The notes: generated from the sequence alone by a model not told the origin. Shown: positions 27,588-39,136, counted from the stretch's first letter. The stretch: DNA of 64,000 nucleotides from Nitrincola alkalisediminis (GCF_009821115.1 NZ_VYTY01000006.1:186001-250000); one strand, 5' to 3'. A program made the numbers and translations.

Positions 27588-30098
27588 ATGCGCGTACTGT
27601 ACATCGAAGATAATGCGGTTGATGCAGATCTGACACGACGCTATTTCCAACAACATCATGCCATGATTGAGCTTGATATAGTCTCGAGCCTTGCCGATGG
27701 CATGGTAAAGCTGAGTCAATCCCATGACTATCATTTACTCCTAACCGATTTAAGGTTGCCTGATGGTTCTGGGCTCGAAGCGCTGTCTTGGGTTAGACAG
27801 CGGGGTGTTCCGATCTCAGTGGTGATACTGACAGGCCAAGGTGATGAGGCGTCTAGTTTGGCCGCACTCAAACAAGGTGCGGATGAATATGTTGTTAAAC
27901 GCAATGACTATTTGCCAGGGTTGGCGGCAAGTTTGTTTTCGGCACTTGCGCGCTTTCGTTCAGTTCCTAAATACTTAAGTCGCCATATCCGTGTTCTCTA
28001 CGTTGAGCACAACCCGTATGATGCCGATTTGGCATTGCGTTTTATGGCGACACATGCCCCTTATATCGAACTGACCTTGGTGTCATCCGCATCAGATGTG
28101 TTGGATCGTCTACCAGAGCAATCAAGCGAGCCCACCGAGTTCGATCTTGTCTTGATTGATTATCGTTTGCCCGGAAAAGATGGTTTAGAACTGGTAAGAG
28201 AGCTTCGCCATACTCGGCAATTGACCTTACCCTTGGTCTTGATTACAGGGCAGGGGAGTGAAGAGGTGATTGCACAAGCGCTGCACTTGGGCATCGACGA
28301 TTTCATCTCAAAACATGACGGTTATTTATATGAGCTGGCTGCGTTTCTTGAAAAAGTATGTCGAACCTCTGAGCTGCGTAAAGAGCATCGAGAGTTATTA
28401 AAGCTGAATGCAGCCCTGCGGCAAGCTCAAGCTGTGTTTGATTCAACCAGTGAGGGAGTGCTGATCGCCGACCTGAAGCCGACGATTCTTGCGGTCAATA
28501 AAGCCTATACCGAAATTACTGGTTATGCTGAAGCTGAAGTCTTAGGCAAAAATCCAGGGTTTATAAAATCAGGCCGACACCATCGCACCTTTTACCAAAC
28601 TCTTTGGAAAAGTTTGGCGGAGACGGGCAGTTGGCGAGGTGAGATATGGAATCGTCGTAAAACAGGTGAGGTGTTTCCACAGTTTTTGTCCTTGAATACG
28701 GTGGTTAATGAGCAGGGGCAAGCGACCCATTACGTGGGTATATTCAACGACTTGAGTTATCAGAAGGAGTCTGAACAGCGTCTTCAGACACTGACACACT
28801 ATGATCCTTTAACTCAATTGCCAAACCGCTTGTTGCTCTTGTCTCGCATTGACCATGCGATTGATCAGGCCGAGGGGCAAGATCGACAAGTGGCGGTGCT
28901 GTACCTTGATTTGGACCGATTTAAAAATATAAATGACAGCTATGGTCATCAAGAAGGTGATGGGTGTTTAAAGGCTCTGGCTCAACGTTTGAGTCATCAT
29001 TTGGGTAAAGAGGATACGCTGGCAAGGACGGGAGGGGACGAATTTATTGTTGTATTGGAAGGTCTCTCTCATCCAGAGCGCGCAGCACAGAAGGCCGAAT
29101 CTTTACTTGAACTCATGCAAAAGCCGATTGTCTTGTCTTCTGGATTAGAAGTTGTCTGCGCAGCCAGTATCGGCATTAGCTTGTATCCCCAAGATGGGAC
29201 AACGGCCACCGAGCTTATTCAATATGCGGATACGGCCATGAATCAGGCAAAAAGTCTTGGTCGTAATACGTATCGATTTTTTACAGAAGAGCTCACAATT
29301 CAAGCACGATGCCGTTTAGATTTAGAAAATAGCATTCGCAAAGCGCTCAAAGATAATGAATTTGTGTTGCATTACCAGCCTGTGATTGATGCGCATACTC
29401 AGCGTGTAGTTGGCGCAGAAGCGTTGGTGCGTTGGCACCAAAATAAACAGAACCTATTAGGGCCTGATCGGTTTATACCCGTGGCGGAAGAGTGCGGCTT
29501 GATTATCCCTTTAGGTCGCTGGGTGTTGCGTCAGGCGTGCCAGCAAATGCGACACTGGCTTGACATGGGTATCCACTTGGAGTTTATGGCGGTAAATCTG
29601 TCAGGTGTTCAGTTTAATTTGGGCAGCGTTGAGCAAGAAGTGTTCGAGGCGCTTCAGCGCTCAGGACTGCCGCCCTCGTTTCTGGATTTGGAGTTGACCG
29701 AAAGCATCATTATGAACTACGGGAGTCAATCACTCTCGGTAATGAATAAATTGAAGGAGCAAGGCGTGTCCTTGTCTATCGATGATTTTGGTACTGGGTA
29801 TTCCTCTTTAGCGCATTTAAAAAACTTCCCGGTTGATCGATTAAAAATTGATAAACGCTTTGTCCAGAGCTTAGAAGAACAAACGAAAGACATGGCAATC
29901 GTCACCACCATTATTAATATGGCGCACAATTTAGGAATGAAAGTGGTGGCGGAGGGGGTCGAAACGCAAGCACAGCAGGCATTATTGAAACAGCTTGAGT
30001 GTGAGTTCTTTCAAGGGTTTTACTTTAGTCGTGCATTGGATGAGGACGCATTTGCCGATTGGTATGCTGCGCACTCATCAAAATACCATCATTCGTAA
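27588..30098 (+). CDS. REC-REC-PAS-GGDEF-EAL cyclic-di-GMP signalling protein
   Basis: An 836-residue soluble protein with five domains: REC1 (1-125, acceptor D54), REC2 (133-260, acceptor D191), PAS (283-395), GGDEF (402-565) and EAL (580-830). The GGDEF motif is intact at 482-486, but the inhibitory RxxD site is absent (GKED at 473-476). EAL residues are all present: EAL at 611-613, ELTES, the DDFGTGYSS loop, LKIDK and AEGVE. It could therefore both make and degrade c-di-GMP. REC2 has a His in place of the second acidic residue (VEHN at 139-142), so it may not bind magnesium normally. It is the third gene of a kinase-regulator-effector set. Confidence 0.93.
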   Translation: MRVLYIEDNAVDADLTRRYFQQHHAMIELDIVSSLADGMVKLSQSHDYHLLLTDLRLPDGSGLEALSWVRQRGVPISVVILTGQGDEASSLAALKQGADEYVVKRNDYLPGLAASLFSALARFRSVPKYLSRHIRVLYVEHNPYDADLALRFMATHAPYIELTLVSSASDVLDRLPEQSSEPTEFDLVLIDYRLPGKDGLELVRELRHTRQLTLPLVLITGQGSEEVIAQALHLGIDDFISKHDGYLYELAAFLEKVCRTSELRKEHRELLKLNAALRQAQAVFDSTSEGVLIADLKPTILAVNKAYTEITGYAEAEVLGKNPGFIKSGRHHRTFYQTLWKSLAETGSWRGEIWNRRKTGEVFPQFLSLNTVVNEQGQATHYVGIFNDLSYQKESEQRLQTLTHYDPLTQLPNRLLLLSRIDHAIDQAEGQDRQVAVLYLDLDRFKNINDSYGHQEGDGCLKALAQRLSHHLGKEDTLARTGGDEFIVVLEGLSHPERAAQKAESLLELMQKPIVLSSGLEVVCAASIGISLYPQDGTTATELIQYADTAMNQAKSLGRNTYRFFTEELTIQARCRLDLENSIRKALKDNEFVLHYQPVIDAHTQRVVGAEALVRWHQNKQNLLGPDRFIPVAEECGLIIPLGRWVLRQACQQMRHWLDMGIHLEFMAVNLSGVQFNLGSVEQEVFEALQRSGLPPSFLDLELTESIIMNYGSQSLSVMNKLKEQGVSLSIDDFGTGYSSLAHLKNFPVDRLKIDKRFVQSLEEQTKDMAIVTTIINMAHNLGMKVVAEGVETQAQQALLKQLECEFFQGFYFSRALDEDAFADWYAAHSSKYHHS

Positions 30099-30132
30099 GG
30101 CTATTGGTTGGACTACGCTGCATTTTCGTTTG

Positions 30133-30176
30133 AAAACAGCTAAAATACAGCCCATTTGTCCCCTGAGGCTGTTTTT
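30133..30176 (+). terminator. Alternative hairpins / candidate terminator before the first acyltransferase
   Basis: The segment 30167-30175 (GGCTGTTTT) can pair with either ACAGCC at 30147-30152, a 6-bp stem followed by U residues, or AAAACAGC at 30133-30140, an 8-bp stem with a long loop. The first form resembles a weak intrinsic terminator for the GGDEF/EAL gene and ends seven bases before the ATG at 30183. The pairings are mutually exclusive, as in attenuators. Confidence 0.35.
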
Positions 30177-30182
30177 AAGAAC

Positions 30183-31328
30183 ATGAGTGAACATAGTCAA
30201 GTGGTTGATCCTTTTCAGTCAATACGTCCCTATCGAGACAACGAAGTCGCAGAGGTCCTTGGACGTATGTTGCGTGATAACGAGTTTGTAGATGTTATCA
30301 CTCATTATCAGTTCCCACGTTTGCCTAAATGGGTTTTGCGCATTTTACGCCCTGCAGTCCGGATTGCGTTAGCGGCTAAGGTAGGTGAAATCGAGACGGT
30401 TTCTAGCTTCCAAACGTTGATTGCGGGCTATATGACAAAAATGATATCGCGAACAACCTCGAGGTTGAGTTGCAGCGGTATCGATCAATTGGACCCTCAA
30501 GAGGCGTATCTGTTTGTCTCGAACCATCGTGATATTGCGATGGACCCGGCCTTTGTGAATTGGGCTTTGTACCAGTATGGTATGAATACTGTTCGAATTG
30601 CGATTGGCGATAATTTGTTAAAAAAGCCCTACGTGTCAGATTTGATGCGTTTGAATAAGAGCTTTATTGTGCGTCGCTCGCTAAAAGCGCCGCGAGAAAT
30701 GATGGCGTCCATGACGCAGCTGTCAGAATACATTGACCACAGCATTATGACGGGCCATTCTGTTTGGATTGCTCAGCGCGAAGGGCGGTCAAAAGATGGA
30801 AATGACAGAACAGACCCTACCTTATTGAAAATGTTTTATATGTCGCATCGTAAGCAGCGTAGTTTCGCTGAGATGGTGACGCGCCTGAATATTGTGCCGG
30901 TTTCCATCTCCTATGAATACGATCCTTGTGATGCAATGAAAGCACGAGAGTTGGCGGCAATAGAAGAGACGGGTAAGTACGAAAAAAGCCAATATGAAGA
31001 TATCGACAGTATCGTGAAAGGTATTACCGGGGCTAAAGGTCATGTGCATGTGTCGTTTGGTCAGCCTATCCGGGGTATTTATGAAACACCAGAACAGTTG
31101 GCGCAGGAGATTGACCGTCAAATACGCTCGGACTACTACTTGCATCCATCCAATTTAGTGGCGGCAGGTGAATCCATTGATGCAAAAACAGAGCAAGCCT
31201 TTGCGGCACGCTTGGCTCAGGTCAGTGGTCGAGCCGAAGATTTTTTGCGGAATATGTATGCAAATCCTGTTTACAATCGACGTGAAGCTGAATCCTTAAC
31301 GCAAAATGAGGCGGATTCTCATGCTTAA
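30183..31328 (+). CDS. Glycerophospholipid acyltransferase-like protein
   Basis: A protein of about 381 residues from the PlsC/PlsB-type acyltransferase superfamily. The HX4D catalytic motif is present in FVSNHRDIAMDPAF, and the substrate-binding EGRSKDG motif follows about 90 residues later. No clear membrane helix is seen, apart from moderately hydrophobic stretches. It probably transfers an acyl chain to a glycerol-phosphate type acceptor at the inner membrane; the exact substrate is unknown. The ATG at 30183 was chosen over an upstream TTG. The gene overlaps the next acyltransferase by eight bases. Confidence 0.75.
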   Translation: MSEHSQVVDPFQSIRPYRDNEVAEVLGRMLRDNEFVDVITHYQFPRLPKWVLRILRPAVRIALAAKVGEIETVSSFQTLIAGYMTKMISRTTSRLSCSGIDQLDPQEAYLFVSNHRDIAMDPAFVNWALYQYGMNTVRIAIGDNLLKKPYVSDLMRLNKSFIVRRSLKAPREMMASMTQLSEYIDHSIMTGHSVWIAQREGRSKDGNDRTDPTLLKMFYMSHRKQRSFAEMVTRLNIVPVSISYEYDPCDAMKARELAAIEETGKYEKSQYEDIDSIVKGITGAKGHVHVSFGQPIRGIYETPEQLAQEIDRQIRSDYYLHPSNLVAAGESIDAKTEQAFAARLAQVSGRAEDFLRNMYANPVYNRREAESLTQNEADSHA

Positions 31329-32034
31329 ATTTCGAGCCTTTTTATTTGCCCTTGGTTTTTACCCCATCACGATACTCTACTCTATTCCCTGTTTACTAAT
31401 CGGGCCCTTCCTGCCTTTTCGTCAACGTTTTGCTTTTTTTACTGGCATTAATTATTTCTACATCTCCTGGTTAAAGTGGATGTGTGGGGTGGATACACGA
31501 GTTCAAGGGCGAGAGCATTTACCAAATGCGGGCGCTTTTGTTGTTCTGGGTAACCATCAAAGTGAATGGGAGACCTTATATTTTCAAATCCTTGTTCGTC
31601 CACAGGTGGTAGTCCTTAAAAAAGAGCTTTTAAAGATTCCCTTTTTTGGTTGGGCGTTGGGTCTTCTGAAGCCGATCGCCTTGGATCGGTCACAGCGCAG
31701 AGGAGCGCTGAAACAGCTGTTGGAGCAAGGAGCGGCTCGCCTAAGTGAAGATATTCCCATTGTGATGTTCCCTCAAGGAACACGGGTTAAAGTGGGAGAG
31801 GAAGGGAAGTTTAATAAGGGCGGGGCTATGTTGGCTGTGAAAGCTGGCGTGCCGATTGTGCCGATTGTGCATAATGCTGGGCGCTTGTGGCCTGGTAAGT
31901 CATTCGTTAAGTACCCGGGAGTTATCGATGTTCATATTGGCCCTGCAGTCTTGACGGAAGGACGCAGTGTTGAAGATGTGCATGCCGAAGTGACTGAGTG
32001 GATGCTTGAACGTATGAAGTTGCTGGGGGCCTAA
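31321..32034 (+). CDS. plsC: 1-acyl-sn-glycerol-3-phosphate acyltransferase, PlsC family
   Basis: A protein of 237 residues that should acylate lysophosphatidic acid to phosphatidic acid. It has an N-terminal membrane segment at about 5-28, the catalytic motif NHQSEWET (HX4E, a known variant of HX4D) and the FPQGTR substrate motif. The ATG at 31321 has GAGG about 9 bases upstream. It is coupled to the preceding acyltransferase and followed by a strong terminator. Whether this is the main PlsC or a paralogue cannot be told. Confidence 0.85.
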   Translation: MLKFRAFLFALGFYPITILYSIPCLLIGPFLPFRQRFAFFTGINYFYISWLKWMCGVDTRVQGREHLPNAGAFVVLGNHQSEWETLYFQILVRPQVVVLKKELLKIPFFGWALGLLKPIALDRSQRRGALKQLLEQGAARLSEDIPIVMFPQGTRVKVGEEGKFNKGGAMLAVKAGVPIVPIVHNAGRLWPGKSFVKYPGVIDVHIGPAVLTEGRSVEDVHAEVTEWMLERMKLLGA

Positions 32035-32049
32035 CCTAGCCTGAAATCC

Positions 32050-32084
32050 AAAAAAAATGCCGGTTCTTACACCGGCATTTTTTT
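32050..32084. terminator. Bidirectional Rho-independent terminator between plsC and fabB
   Basis: A 9-bp stem AATGCCGGT/ACCGGCATT (32056-32064 with 32071-32079) is flanked by eight A residues and seven T residues, so it works on both strands, ending plsC and fabB transcripts. Confidence 0.93.
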
Positions 32085-32093
32085 GGCTAAGAA

Positions 32094-33311
32094 TCAGCCA
32101 GCGTATCGTTGAAAAATCAGCGTAGAATTGGTACCGCCAAAGCCAAAGCTGTTCGACATGACACGCTCAAGTTCGACGTTGTCCATGCGTTGAGTGACAA
32201 CGGGCAAGCCTTCTGCTTCAGGGTCTAGGGTTTCGATATTTGCAGAGGCACAGATGAATTTATGTTGCTGCATTAGCAGGCAGTAAATAGCTTCTTGTAC
32301 ACCAGTTGCCCCTAATGAGTGACCTGCCAAGGATTTAGTGGAGCTGACTGGAGGCATTTGATCACCAAACAGGGTTTTCATTGCCTTCAGTTCTTGAATG
32401 TCACCCGCTGGCGTAGAGGTGCCATGGGAGTTAATGTAGTCGATTGGGCCGTCGACGCTTGCCATGGCTTGTTGCATGCAACGCACGGCTCCTTCACCAG
32501 AAGGGGCAACCATGTCATAGCCATCCGACGTTGCGCCATAACCGACGAGTTCGGCATATATTTTTGCGCCACGGGCTTTTGCATGTTCAAGTTCTTCAAG
32601 AACGAGCATGCCGCCGCCGCCCGCAATAACAAACCCATCACGATTTGCATCATAGGCTCTAGAGGCTTTTTCGGGAGTGTCATTGTATTTGCTGGATAAC
32701 GCACCCATTGCATCAAACATGACACTGAGGGACCAATGCAGTTCTTCACCACCGCCTGCAAAAATAACGTCTTGTTTACCCAGTTGTATGAGCTCCATCG
32801 CATTGCCGATGCAGTGTGCACTGGTCGCACAAGCGGAAGTGATGGAATAGTTGACGCCTTTGATTTTGAAAGGTGTGGCTAAACAGGCTGATACAGTGGA
32901 GCCCATGGTGCGTGTTACGCGATAGGGTCCAACGCGTCGAACACCTTTATCGCGAAGGATGTCAGCTGTTTCGACGATATCGGCTGAAGAGGCTCCACCT
33001 GAGCCTGCAATGAGACCTGTGCGAACATTGGATACTTGGTCTTCTGTAAGGCCAGAATCCGTAATTGCCTGTTGCATGGCAAGGTAGGCATACGCCGATG
33101 CATTGCCCATGAAACGACGCAGTTTGCGATCAATCAGGCTATCGAGATCGATATCAATGCTGCCTGCAACTTGACTACGAAATCCAAGAGCTTGATATTC
33201 TGGCTGAAAACGTATGCCGGAGCGGCCTTCTTTCAGTGAATCCAAAACTGTGTCAGTATCGTTGCCAAGGCAAGACACGATTCCCATACCGGTAACCACA
33301 ACGCGTCGCAT
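32094..33311 (-). CDS. fabB: 3-oxoacyl-[acyl-carrier-protein] synthase I
   Basis: FabB elongates acyl-ACP and is essential for unsaturated fatty acid synthesis together with FabA. The 405-residue protein has the Cys-His-His triad: C161 in SACATSAHC, His in [11 protein letters not shown] and His in [12 protein letters not shown]. It follows fabA by about 90 bases on the same strand, the usual fabAB arrangement. Confidence 0.96.
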   Translation of the reverse strand: MRRVVVTGMGIVSCLGNDTDTVLDSLKEGRSGIRFQPEYQALGFRSQVAGSIDIDLDSLIDRKLRRFMGNASAYAYLAMQQAITDSGLTEDQVSNVRTGLIAGSGGASSADIVETADILRDKGVRRVGPYRVTRTMGSTVSACLATPFKIKGVNYSITSACATSAHCIGNAMELIQLGKQDVIFAGGGEELHWSLSVMFDAMGALSSKYNDTPEKASRAYDANRDGFVIAGGGGMLVLEELEHAKARGAKIYAELVGYGATSDGYDMVAPSGEGAVRCMQQAMASVDGPIDYINSHGTSTPAGDIQELKAMKTLFGDQMPPVSSTKSLAGHSLGATGVQEAIYCLLMQQHKFICASANIETLDPEAEGLPVVTQRMDNVELERVMSNSFGFGGTNSTLIFQRYAG

Positions 33312-33403
33312 GTGTAGACTCTCTCTGCTTTGTACGAAAACGTAAGTTTATCTGTCTATAGTATCTAGTGTAGCCACAAATCGTGAGTACACGCTTTATT
33401 ATT

Positions 33404-33919
33404 TTAGAAATTTTCGGTGGAGGTGAATAACCCTACACGTAAATCTTTTGCGGTGTAAATTTCGCGACCATCGACGGACATGGTTGCATCTGCAATGCCC
33501 ATCACCAGTTTACGTTCGATAACGCGTTTAAGTTGGATGTGATAGGTCACTTTTTTTGCGGTGGGCAGTACTTGTCCTGTGAATTTCACTTCACCGGCAC
33601 CGAGTGCACGTCCACGCCCTTTGTTGCCTTTCCAGCCTAAAAAGAATCCAACAATCTGCCACATAGCATCAAGGCCTAAGCAGCCTGGCATCACGGGATC
33701 GGTTGGGAAATGGCAGTCGAAAAACCAAAGGTCAGGTGTAATGTCCAATTCTGCGATGATTTCGCCCTTACCAAACTCACCGCCGTCTTCAGTGATACTA
33801 ATGATGCGATCCATCATCAGCATGTTTCCGACAGGGAGTCGTGCGTTGCCAGGGCCAAACATTTCGCCGTAGCCGCATTTTAATAGGTCTTCACGTTCAA
33901 AAGAGGAGGGTCTAGTCAT
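33404..33919 (-). CDS. fabA: 3-hydroxydecanoyl-[acyl-carrier-protein] dehydratase/isomerase
   Basis: FabA dehydrates 3-hydroxydecanoyl-ACP and isomerises the product to the cis-3 isomer, starting unsaturated fatty acids. The 171-residue protein matches the family length, with catalytic H70 ([14 protein letters not shown]) and D84 (GLDAMWQ) at the Escherichia coli positions. It is the first gene of fabAB; a candidate promoter and palindrome lie upstream. Confidence 0.97.
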   Translation of the reverse strand: MTRPSSFEREDLLKCGYGEMFGPGNARLPVGNMLMMDRIISITEDGGEFGKGEIIAELDITPDLWFFDCHFPTDPVMPGCLGLDAMWQIVGFFLGWKGNKGRGRALGAGEVKFTGQVLPTAKKVTYHIQLKRVIERKLVMGIADATMSVDGREIYTAKDLRVGLFTSTENF

Positions 33920-33965
33920 TGGTTTTTATCTATCCAAGGGCCGATTGCAAAAATGAATAGGCGCT

Positions 33966-34002
33966 ATTATATCTTTTCATGGCCTATCTGACATTAGTCA
34001 GA
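33966..34002 (-). promoter_or_regulatory. fabA: Candidate fabA promoter with overlapping palindrome
   Basis: On the minus strand a perfect TATAAT (33971 down to 33966) lies about 47 bases before the fabA ATG. A perfect palindrome TCTGACATTAGTCAGA (33987-34002) covers where the -35 element should be. Its position suits a repressor of unsaturated fatty acid synthesis (FabR or DesT in relatives), but the sequence is not their known site, so the regulator is unknown. Confidence 0.45.
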
Positions 34003-34081
34003 GTTGATTATTTAATGCGCAACCCATTAAAACCTGCATCTTTTTGAGTGATGACTGTGCGGTTTGGTCTTGAGGTTCGGT

Positions 34082-35050
34082 TTAATGTTTTCGCTGAGTG
34101 GCCATCTTGGCGAGCGTGATCAGCGTGTCTTTGAATGATGAGTTCGGTATTGCATCGAGCGCGGCAATGGCGAGATCAGACTGATGGCGTGCTTGCTCAA
34201 GTGCGTAGTCTATGGCTTGGGTTCTTGCAACGATATCCAGTACCGATTGTAAGTGTTCAATCCCGCCTTTTCGTATCGCTTGGCGTAAAACATCTCTTTC
34301 ATCTTGGGTGCCTGTGCGCATGGCATAAATGAGGGGGAGTGTTGCCTTGCCTTCGGCTAAATCATCACCCACGTTTTTTCCCATCTCTTCGCTGCTGGAT
34401 TGATAATCCATGACGTCATCAATCACTTGAAACGCAATGCCTAAATGGCGGCCATATAAACGCATGGCTTCTTGGGATTCGCTAGAGGCCTCGGCTAAAA
34501 TAGCGCCGCACTCAGTGGCGGCTTCAAACAGCATGGCTGTTTTGCCAAGGATAACCTGCATGTAGGCATCTTCGGTGATGTCAGGGTTGCGTTGGTTAAG
34601 CAGTTGTAAAACTTCGCCTTCTGCAATGATGGTTGTTGCGTGTGAGATAACCTGCATGATTTCCATGCGGCCTATTTCGACCATGATTTGAAAAGCGCGA
34701 GAATAAAGAAAATCACCGACAAGAACGCTGGGCGCATTGCCCCATTTGGCATTGGCGGTGGCATTGCCGCGGCGTAACTCGGAGTTGTCGACGACATCGT
34801 CATGCAGTAGCGTGGCGGTGTGTATGAATTCAATAACAGCCGCCAGTTGGATGTGGTTTGAGCCTGAATACTGGCAGGCATTGGCGCTGAGCAGAACCAA
34901 AAGCGGGCGTAAACGTTTGCCGCCGCTTTCGACAATATAATGCCCCATCTTTTCGACAAGAGGAACGTTAGAACCTAAGTGATTGAGTATAAAGTCCGTA
35001 ACGGCATCAAACTGGGGTTCGATAATCGGGTTTAACTGGTGTGGCTGCAT
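34082..35050 (-). CDS. ispB: Octaprenyl diphosphate synthase (long-chain polyprenyl synthase)
   Basis: This enzyme makes the isoprenoid tail of ubiquinone and menaquinone. The 322-residue protein has GGKRLRPLL near 49-57, the first aspartate-rich motif DDVVDNSELRRG and the second DDVMDYQ. The lack of the two-residue insertion in the first motif separates it from the short-chain IspA in this window. It diverges from rplU, a conserved gene order. Confidence 0.95.
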   Translation of the reverse strand: MQPHQLNPIIEPQFDAVTDFILNHLGSNVPLVEKMGHYIVESGGKRLRPLLVLLSANACQYSGSNHIQLAAVIEFIHTATLLHDDVVDNSELRRGNATANAKWGNAPSVLVGDFLYSRAFQIMVEIGRMEIMQVISHATTIIAEGEVLQLLNQRNPDITEDAYMQVILGKTAMLFEAATECGAILAEASSESQEAMRLYGRHLGIAFQVIDDVMDYQSSSEEMGKNVGDDLAEGKATLPLIYAMRTGTQDERDVLRQAIRKGGIEHLQSVLDIVARTQAIDYALEQARHQSDLAIAALDAIPNSSFKDTLITLAKMATQRKH

Positions 35051-35190
35051 GTTTTGAAGTCAGGCCGGCTCAATTAATGTTGCTGGCATGCTAGGGAGAA
35101 GGAGGGGCTATGTCAAGATTCAATCGATGTCAGGGTGCTTTTTTAACGCAAAATGAGGCTCGGTTGCCCTGAAATAGCGGGTTTATTGGC

Positions 35191-35219
35191 TTGAACCGTA
35201 TTTCCTAAATCTGTATAAT
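35191..35219 (+). promoter_or_regulatory. rplU: Sigma-70 promoter of rplU-rpmA
   Basis: TTGAAC and TATAAT are spaced by exactly 17 bases, a near-consensus strong promoter. Transcription would start near 35226, leaving a leader of about 160 bases before rplU. The rest of the 35051-35388 gap holds a leader hairpin and otherwise nothing recognised. Confidence 0.8.
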
Positions 35220-35276
35220 CTCCGCCCCTGAGCCTGTCCAAATAACGCTCCCTATCATATGGTACCCGAGCCAAAC

Positions 35277-35312
35277 ACACCTTTATCTCATTTAGTTGAG
35301 TTGGTAAGGTGT
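35277..35312 (+). promoter_or_regulatory. rplU: Leader hairpin upstream of rplU
   Basis: In the rplU 5' leader, ACACCTT (35277-35283) pairs with AAGGTGT (35306-35312), and CTCA/TGAG (35287-35290 with 35297-35300) can pair inside. It might be an autoregulatory ribosomal-protein leader, but no known family was recognised. Confidence 0.35.
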
Positions 35313-35388
35313 TTAATGTCTTGATTTGTATGCCATTAGAAATAGGTTTCGTCCTAGTAGCCGGACAGTGCATAACTTGGAGAAGAAA

Positions 35389-35700
35389 ATGTTCGCAGTA
35401 ATTGTTAGCGGCGGTAAGCAGTACCGTGTGCAGGAAGGCCAAACGATTAAGTTAGAAAAATTGCCAGCTGAGCAAGGCGCAAGTGTCACTTTTGACCGCG
35501 TATTGTTGGTTAGTAATGGTGATAACGTAACAGTAGGTGCGCCTGTTGTTGAAGGTGCTAAAGTCTCTGCTGAGGTTGTTGGGCATGGTCGTGGTGAGAA
35601 AGTGACCATCATCAAATTCCGTCGCCGTAAGCATCACATGAAGCGTCAGGGCCACCGTCAGTGGTTTACTGAAGTTAAGATTACCGGTATCAGTGCCTGA
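35389..35700 (+). CDS. rplU: 50S ribosomal protein L21
   Basis: A 103-residue protein of the large ribosomal subunit. The canonical start [17 protein letters not shown] is at 35389, with GGAGAAG upstream; the longer reading through the leader was rejected. The C-terminal [15 protein letters not shown] motif that binds 23S rRNA is intact. It is co-transcribed with rpmA from a strong promoter. Confidence 0.98.
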   Translation: MFAVIVSGGKQYRVQEGQTIKLEKLPAEQGASVTFDRVLLVSNGDNVTVGAPVVEGAKVSAEVVGHGRGEKVTIIKFRRRKHHMKRQGHRQWFTEVKITGISA

Positions 35701-35745
35701 TTTCAGGTGTGATTTGATCCGACAACTGAATAGGAGATAGATACA

Positions 35746-36003
35746 ATGGCTCATAAGAAGGCGGGTGGTTCCACGCGTAACGGCCGTGACTCACAGGCGA
35801 AACGTCTTGGCGTTAAGCGTTTTGGTGGTCAAGTGGTATTGGCGGGCAACATTCTGGTTCGTCAGCGTGGTACTAAGTTCCATGCAGGTCCAAACGTCGG
35901 TTTGGGCAAAGATCATACTCTTTTTGCAACAGCGGATGGTGTGGTTAAGTTTGTCGTTAAAGGTCCTCAGAAGCGTAAGTACGTGACTGTAGTGCCAGCA
36001 TAA
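35746..36003 (+). CDS. rpmA: 50S ribosomal protein L27
   Basis: An 85-residue protein near the peptidyl transferase centre. [20 protein letters not shown] is the normal N-terminus, with no Firmicutes-type cleaved leader. AGGAGA lies about 9 bases before the ATG. A strong intrinsic terminator follows. Confidence 0.98.
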   Translation: MAHKKAGGSTRNGRDSQAKRLGVKRFGGQVVLAGNILVRQRGTKFHAGPNVGLGKDHTLFATADGVVKFVVKGPQKRKYVTVVPA

Positions 36004-36021
36004 GCGGCCAGTGGTTTTGTG

Positions 36022-38491
<2,470 letters not shown>

Positions 38492-38582
38492 GATTGCTTG
38501 CGTGATCGTGTTTTGCAGGGTTGCGCAGCATTGTTTCGTGTTATGTGTGTATTTGCATTTATGTGGTTATGAATAAGACGCA

Positions 38583-38608
38583 AAAAAACCGGCCTTGGCC
38601 GGTTTTTT
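38583..38608. terminator. Bidirectional terminator between proB and rpsT
   Basis: A symmetric hairpin, AAAAAACCGGCC with GGCCGGTTTTTT (38583-38594 with 38597-38608), has A and T runs on its two sides and lies between convergent proB and rpsT. Confidence 0.9.
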
Positions 38609-38628
38609 AGTATTCAGCGTTGTGCATC

Positions 38629-38892
38629 TTAAGCCAAGGCTTTGATTTTCGCACTCAGGCGGCTCTTATGACGAGCAACCTTATTTTTGTGGAAAATGCC
38701 TTTGCTAACAGAGCTGTCCAGGATAGGCTGGGCAGTTTTGAAAGCTTCTTCAGCAGCGGCTTTGTCACCACTGTCGAGGGCTTTGATGATTTTTTTCAAA
38801 TAAGTACGCGCCATGGAGCGCAGGCTAGCGTTTTGCTGACGACGCTTCTCCGCCTGGCGAGCACGTTTACGGGATCCTGCGGAATTAGCCAC
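38629..38892 (-). CDS. rpsT: 30S ribosomal protein S20
   Basis: An 87-residue, lysine-rich helical protein of the small subunit. The reading [18 protein letters not shown] begins at a GTG, with AGGAG 8 bases upstream. In Escherichia coli rpsT also uses a non-ATG start (TTG), which is tied to autoregulation; a weak start here may serve the same end. It has its own strong promoter and a terminator. Confidence 0.97.
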   Translation of the reverse strand: MANSAGSRKRARQAEKRRQQNASLRSMARTYLKKIIKALDSGDKAAAEEAFKTAQPILDSSVSKGIFHKNKVARHKSRLSAKIKALA

Positions 38893-38962
38893 AGTCTGGC
38901 TCCTTTAAACATTAGGTTGATCAAAAATACGGCGGTAAGAAGTGCCGAAAATCAGACGCGAA

Positions 38963-38991
38963 ATTATTCATGTAAACGGCTTGGATGTCAA
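38963..38991 (-). promoter_or_regulatory. rpsT: Sigma-70 promoter of rpsT
   Basis: On the minus strand a perfect TTGACA (38991 down to 38986) is followed, after exactly 17 bases, by AATAAT (38968 down to 38963), five of six to the -10 consensus. Transcription would begin about 64 bases before the GTG. Confidence 0.85.
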
Positions 38992-39136
38992 CCCATGAGT
39001 GCAATAGAAATTAAAATTCTTGCTAGGAGTCCGTCACAAACATCGTTATCATCTGCCATTTATAGGGCAGTCACGTAAGGTTGGGCCTTTGGGCTTTTCA
39101 ACGGCGTTATATTAACAGATTCTGGGCAGGAAGAAA

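Noticed and set aside
31321-32034. PlsC with a defective catalytic motif (HX4E instead of HX4D)
   Set aside because: NHQSxWE-type motifs are common in proteobacterial PlsC proteins, and the acid is conserved in kind.
35326-35388. N-terminal extension of L21
   Set aside because: It would translate the leader and lacks a ribosome site; L21 proteins start at MFAVI.
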